Shown: one piece after another, positions 7,580-10,862 of the stretch | Layout of the letters: the number at the start of each line of letters is the position of its first letter | Position numbering within the stretch: position 1 is the first letter of the stretch | Assembly: GCA_026645635.1 (NCBI GenBank) | Contig: JAPKMV010000061.1 | Location: 1 to 10,862, forward strand | DNA from: Caldilineaceae bacterium | Lineage (GTDB): Bacteria; Chloroflexota; Anaerolineae; Caldilineales; Caldilineaceae | Direction: 5' to 3' | Length of the DNA: 10,862 nt | Position numbers and translations under genes: made by a program | The notes under the pieces: generated by a model | The model's database searches: none | Told to the model about the DNA's origin: nothing | The model's input: only the letters and a program-made list of their open reading frames with translations

Positions 7580-7966
7580 CTATTTCTGCTTGCGTTTGGC
7601 GGCCGCCTTGGCGAGGTTCTCCGCCGCCCGGAAGCGAACAATTTCGGTGATGAGTTCGTATGGGATCGGCTGGTCGAGCGGGAAGCGCACCGAACCTTTG
7701 CCGCCTTTGTAGGGCGCCAGCGCCTGCTGAAACTGCTCCGTGCCGCTGGGCGTCGGATAGAAACCGATATGCTGCTTGAACGCGGCAAAATGCACCAGGT
7801 TGCCGTGCAGCGTAAAGGTCGGCATCTGATAGCTGATCGTTTCCGCCGCCTCGGGCGCCGCCGCGTGGATCGTCGCCCGCACCTGTTGTAGGATTGCCTG
7901 AATCTCAGGCGGAAAGCCGGCAATGTATTCGTCGATGGCGCCGGCAGCGGGTTGGTCGGTGTTCAT
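7580..7966 (-). CDS. DUF1801 / YdhG-like small protein
   Basis: A 128-residue cytoplasmic protein of the DUF1801 (YdhG, frataxin-like fold) family. The recognisable pattern is [20 protein letters not shown] at the N-terminus, [28 protein letters not shown] in the middle (45-71), and [25 protein letters not shown] at 90-113, followed by a lysine-rich tail. Bacillus YdhG has been proposed as an iron chaperone; for most members the function is unknown, and I claim none here. ATG 7966 is preferred over an upstream TTG (7987) because it begins the conserved region and has a purine-rich AAGAGA just before it; that ribosome site is weak. It is divergent from guaB and lies upstream of the L,D-transpeptidase, 37 bp apart on the same strand. 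Confidence 0.88.
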   Translation of the reverse strand: MNTDQPAAGAIDEYIAGFPPEIQAILQQVRATIHAAAPEAAETISYQMPTFTLHGNLVHFAAFKQHIGFYPTPSGTEQFQQALAPYKGGKGSVRFPLDQPIPYELITEIVRFRAAENLAKAAAKRKQK

Positions 7967-8011
7967 TATCTCTTGTCCACTTGGCAAAGCGATCCAGGCG
8001 GGCGGTTACAA

Positions 8012-8023
8012 GCGCACGTGCGC
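8012..8023. promoter_or_regulatory. 12-bp perfect palindrome, possible operator
   Basis: GCGCACGTGCGC reads the same on both strands. It covers the expected transcription start of the minus-strand promoter whose -10 box is at 8027-8032, so a bound regulator could block that promoter. GC-rich genomes produce such palindromes by chance, so the function is a guess. Confidence 0.4.
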
Positions 8024-8026
8024 ACG

Positions 8027-8056
8027 ATTATAGCCGCAGGATAGCGGGTTGGGCAA
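8027..8056 (-). promoter_or_regulatory. Sigma-70-type promoter for the DUF1801 / L,D-transpeptidase unit
   Basis: On the minus strand a consensus TATAAT (complement of 8027-8032) is preceded, across 18 bases, by TTGCCC (complement of 8051-8056). Transcription would begin near 8020, giving a leader of about 54 bases before ATG 7966. A perfect TATAAT in this GC-rich stretch is unlikely to be random. Confidence 0.6.
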
Positions 8057-8073
8057 GCAAGCCGCCGCGCCCG

Positions 8074-8102
8074 TTGCCTCAAAGCCGCGCCTGCGCTATG
8101 AT
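8074..8102 (+). promoter_or_regulatory. Sigma-70-type promoter for guaB
   Basis: TTGCCT at 8074-8079 and TATGAT at 8097-8102 are 17 bases apart, the optimal spacing. Start of transcription would be near 8109, about 42 bases before the guaB ATG. The 184-bp gap holding it is the divergent promoter region for the minus-strand unit as well; apart from the two promoters and the palindrome I see nothing else in it. Confidence 0.6.
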
Positions 8103-8137
8103 CAAGGCAGCATTGCTCGATTCAAACTTGTCCACAG

Positions 8138-8144
8138 AGAGGAG
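8138..8144 (+). promoter_or_regulatory. Ribosome-binding site AGAGGAG of guaB
   Basis: A strong purine-rich site six bases before ATG 8151. It rules out the upstream in-frame extension from about 8049, which would also begin inside the promoter region. Confidence 0.8.
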
Positions 8145-8150
8145 TCCATC

Positions 8151-9629
<1,479 letters not shown>

Positions 9630-9636
9630 TTCGACC

Positions 9637-10632
9637 ATGTCTGACCCAATTCATCTTGTCGCCTATCGCGGTTATGGCAACGAACAGACCCTTTACTTGC
9701 ACGGCCGTGCGCTGCAAGATGCCGCACTGGCGCCGGCAGCGGCCGACGACTCGCGCCTGGAAAATCTGTGGGCCGCCTACCAGCGCCTGGAGAGCGACGA
9801 GGTAGCCGGCGTCCATGTCACCGCCGCGTTCGCCGGCGCTCTCTGGACAACCGTGACGGACCGCGAGGGCTACTTTTCGCTCGCCATTACACCGGCGTCG
9901 CCCATCGCCACGGCGCAAGTCTGGCAGAACGTCTATTTGCACTGGGCGCCAGCGGACCAACCCGCCCCGGCAGAGGAGAGTGCGCCCTGGATGGTGGCCC
10001 AGGTGCTGACGCCGCCACCCAGCGCCCGGTTCGGGGTGATCAGCGACATCGACGATACGGTGCTCGTCAGCCATGCGGCGTCACCCTTCAAAATGGCGTT
10101 GACGGCGCTGCTCAACAACGCGCACACACGCTCGCCTTTTCCCGATGTGGCCACCTTCTACCAGGCGCTCCAGGCCGGCGCGCGCGGGGACGAACAGAAT
10201 CCCATCTTCTATGTGTCGAGCAGCCCGTGGAACTTCTATGACCTGCTGGTGGAGTTCATGCAGTTGAACGAAATCCCCGCCGGCCCGCTGCTGCTGCGCG
10301 ACTATGGCCGCCAGAACCTGCGCGACATCGGTCACCGTGACCACAAACGCCAGGCGATCGACGCACTGCTGGCCGCGTACCCGGCGCTGCCTTTCGTGTT
10401 GCTGGGCGACAGCGGTCAGGAAGACCCGGAGATCTACGCCAGCGTGGTGCAGGACTTTCCTGGCCGCATCCTGGGCATCCATATCCGCGACGTAACACCC
10501 GGCAGTGCCCGGCGCCGCCGGGAGATCTCAGCCCTGGCTGAGGGAACAGCCGCCGCAGGCGCGCCGCTGCTGTTCAGCGCAGACACCGCCGACGCCGTAC
10601 ACTTTGCCCGGCAGTTGGCGCTCATCCGCTGA
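9637..10632 (+). CDS. App1-like phosphatase (DUF2183, HAD fold)
   Basis: Related to the catalytic domain of yeast phosphatidate phosphatase App1. The 331-residue protein begins with MSDPIHLVAYRGYGNEQTLYLHGRAL and a beta-rich region to about 105, followed by a HAD-like domain: DIDDT at 137-141 (nucleophile D137, acid D139), FYVSSSPWNFYDLL at 191-204, H235/K237 and LLGDSGQEDPEIY at 255-267, all typical of DUF2183. No signal peptide is seen, so it is probably cytoplasmic; its substrate in bacteria is not established. In-frame ATGs at 9610 and 9613 overlap the end of guaB and cannot be excluded, since GAGAG at 9598-9602 could serve them; 9637 starts seven bases after the guaB stop and has no clear ribosome site, but fits the family N-terminus. 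Co-transcription with guaB is likely from position alone. Confidence 0.88.
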   Translation: MSDPIHLVAYRGYGNEQTLYLHGRALQDAALAPAAADDSRLENLWAAYQRLESDEVAGVHVTAAFAGALWTTVTDREGYFSLAITPASPIATAQVWQNVYLHWAPADQPAPAEESAPWMVAQVLTPPPSARFGVISDIDDTVLVSHAASPFKMALTALLNNAHTRSPFPDVATFYQALQAGARGDEQNPIFYVSSSPWNFYDLLVEFMQLNEIPAGPLLLRDYGRQNLRDIGHRDHKRQAIDALLAAYPALPFVLLGDSGQEDPEIYASVVQDFPGRILGIHIRDVTPGSARRRREISALAEGTAAAGAPLLFSADTADAVHFARQLALIR

Positions 10633-10659
10633 GAGTCCGTTTGTAAAGCCACCCACTTC

Positions 10660-10730
10660 AACGCGGAGACGCAGAATCGCACCGAGTTTTTCTCTGCAAA
10701 CCTCTGCGACTCCGCGCCTCTGCGTCAAAG
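10660..10730. repeat. Palindromic CTCTGCG-rich intergenic repeat, copy 1
   Basis: Arms CGCGGAGACGCAGA (10662-10675) and TCTGCGACTCCGCG (10703-10716) are complementary at 13 of 14 positions around a 27-base loop. The internal stretch 10692-10708 matches copy 2 in inverted orientation at 16 of 17 bases. No gene lies between 10633 and the window end. Confidence 0.85.
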
Positions 10731-10765
10731 GCATCCATGGACACTGTTTGAAAAAGGGCAAGGCT

Positions 10766-10862
10766 GACACAGAGATGCAGCGGCGCAGAGGTTGGCAGAG
10801 GAGAAGCAGAGCTGGCTACCGCTGTGCTTTCACTCGATTTTCTCTGCGTATCTCTGCATCTC
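10766..10862. repeat. Palindromic CTCTGCG-rich intergenic repeat, copy 2 (runs to window end)
   Basis: Begins with GACACAGAGATGCAG and ends in CTCTGCATCTC. GAGATGCAG (10772-10780) and CTGCATCTC (10854-10862) are a perfect 9-bp terminal inverted repeat. The copy is inverted relative to copy 1 (10784-10800 against 10692-10708). It contains no open frame resembling a transposase. Confidence 0.8.

Noticed and set aside
7543..7923. N-terminal extension of the L,D-transpeptidase frame up to 7923
   Set aside because: The extension overlaps the DUF1801 gene in another frame and lies before the AGGAG site and signal peptide.

Overview
This is a GC-rich bacterial window whose gene content and dispersed intergenic repeats best fit an environmental Chloroflexota genome (Caldilinea-like). 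The assignment is inference from gene families, a high-GC coding style and repeat style; there is no rRNA or other phylogenetic marker to settle it. Hand counts of single 60-base rows show a compositional break: 28/60 GC at 181-240, 33/60 at 1861-1920 and 34/60 at 2461-2520, against 43/60 at 2701-2760 and 44/60 at 4081-4140.

Region 1 (1-2663) is an accessory cassette, all on the + strand. It holds the last residues of an upstream protein overlapping by ATGA with a DNA cytosine-5 methyltransferase, a DUF4928-type protein that is probably the cognate restriction endonuclease, and a small HicB-like protein without a HicA partner. The genes are tightly packed and lower in GC than the rest, as expected of a mobile restriction-modification island inserted beside core genes.

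Region 2 (2651-6599) is an ABC exporter operon of the MacB/LolCDE class: one 797-residue permease with two FtsX-type halves, followed by two paralogous ATPases that look like a tandem duplication. The 110-bp gap between permease and first ATPase carries two different three-unit arrays of 8-bp repeats. The operon ends at a perfect 14-bp inverted repeat shared with the convergent gene.

Region 3 (6649-7966, - strand) encodes a DUF1801/YdhG-like small protein followed by a secreted L,D-transpeptidase with an N-terminal Ig-like domain. A good sigma-70-type promoter and a 12-bp palindrome lie upstream.

Region 4 (8074-10632, + strand) has its own promoter and encodes IMP dehydrogenase (GuaB, with a divergent flap and short C-terminus) and, directly behind it, an App1-type (DUF2183) HAD-fold phosphatase. 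The window ends in two inverted copies of a palindromic CTCTGCG-rich intergenic repeat.

There are no rRNA, tRNA, CRISPR or transposase genes that I can see. The most noteworthy items are the DUF4928 restriction-modification cassette with its orphan HicB at a sharp composition boundary, the repeat insertions inside and at the ends of operons, the double-ATPase ABC exporter, and the unusual GuaB active-site flap.
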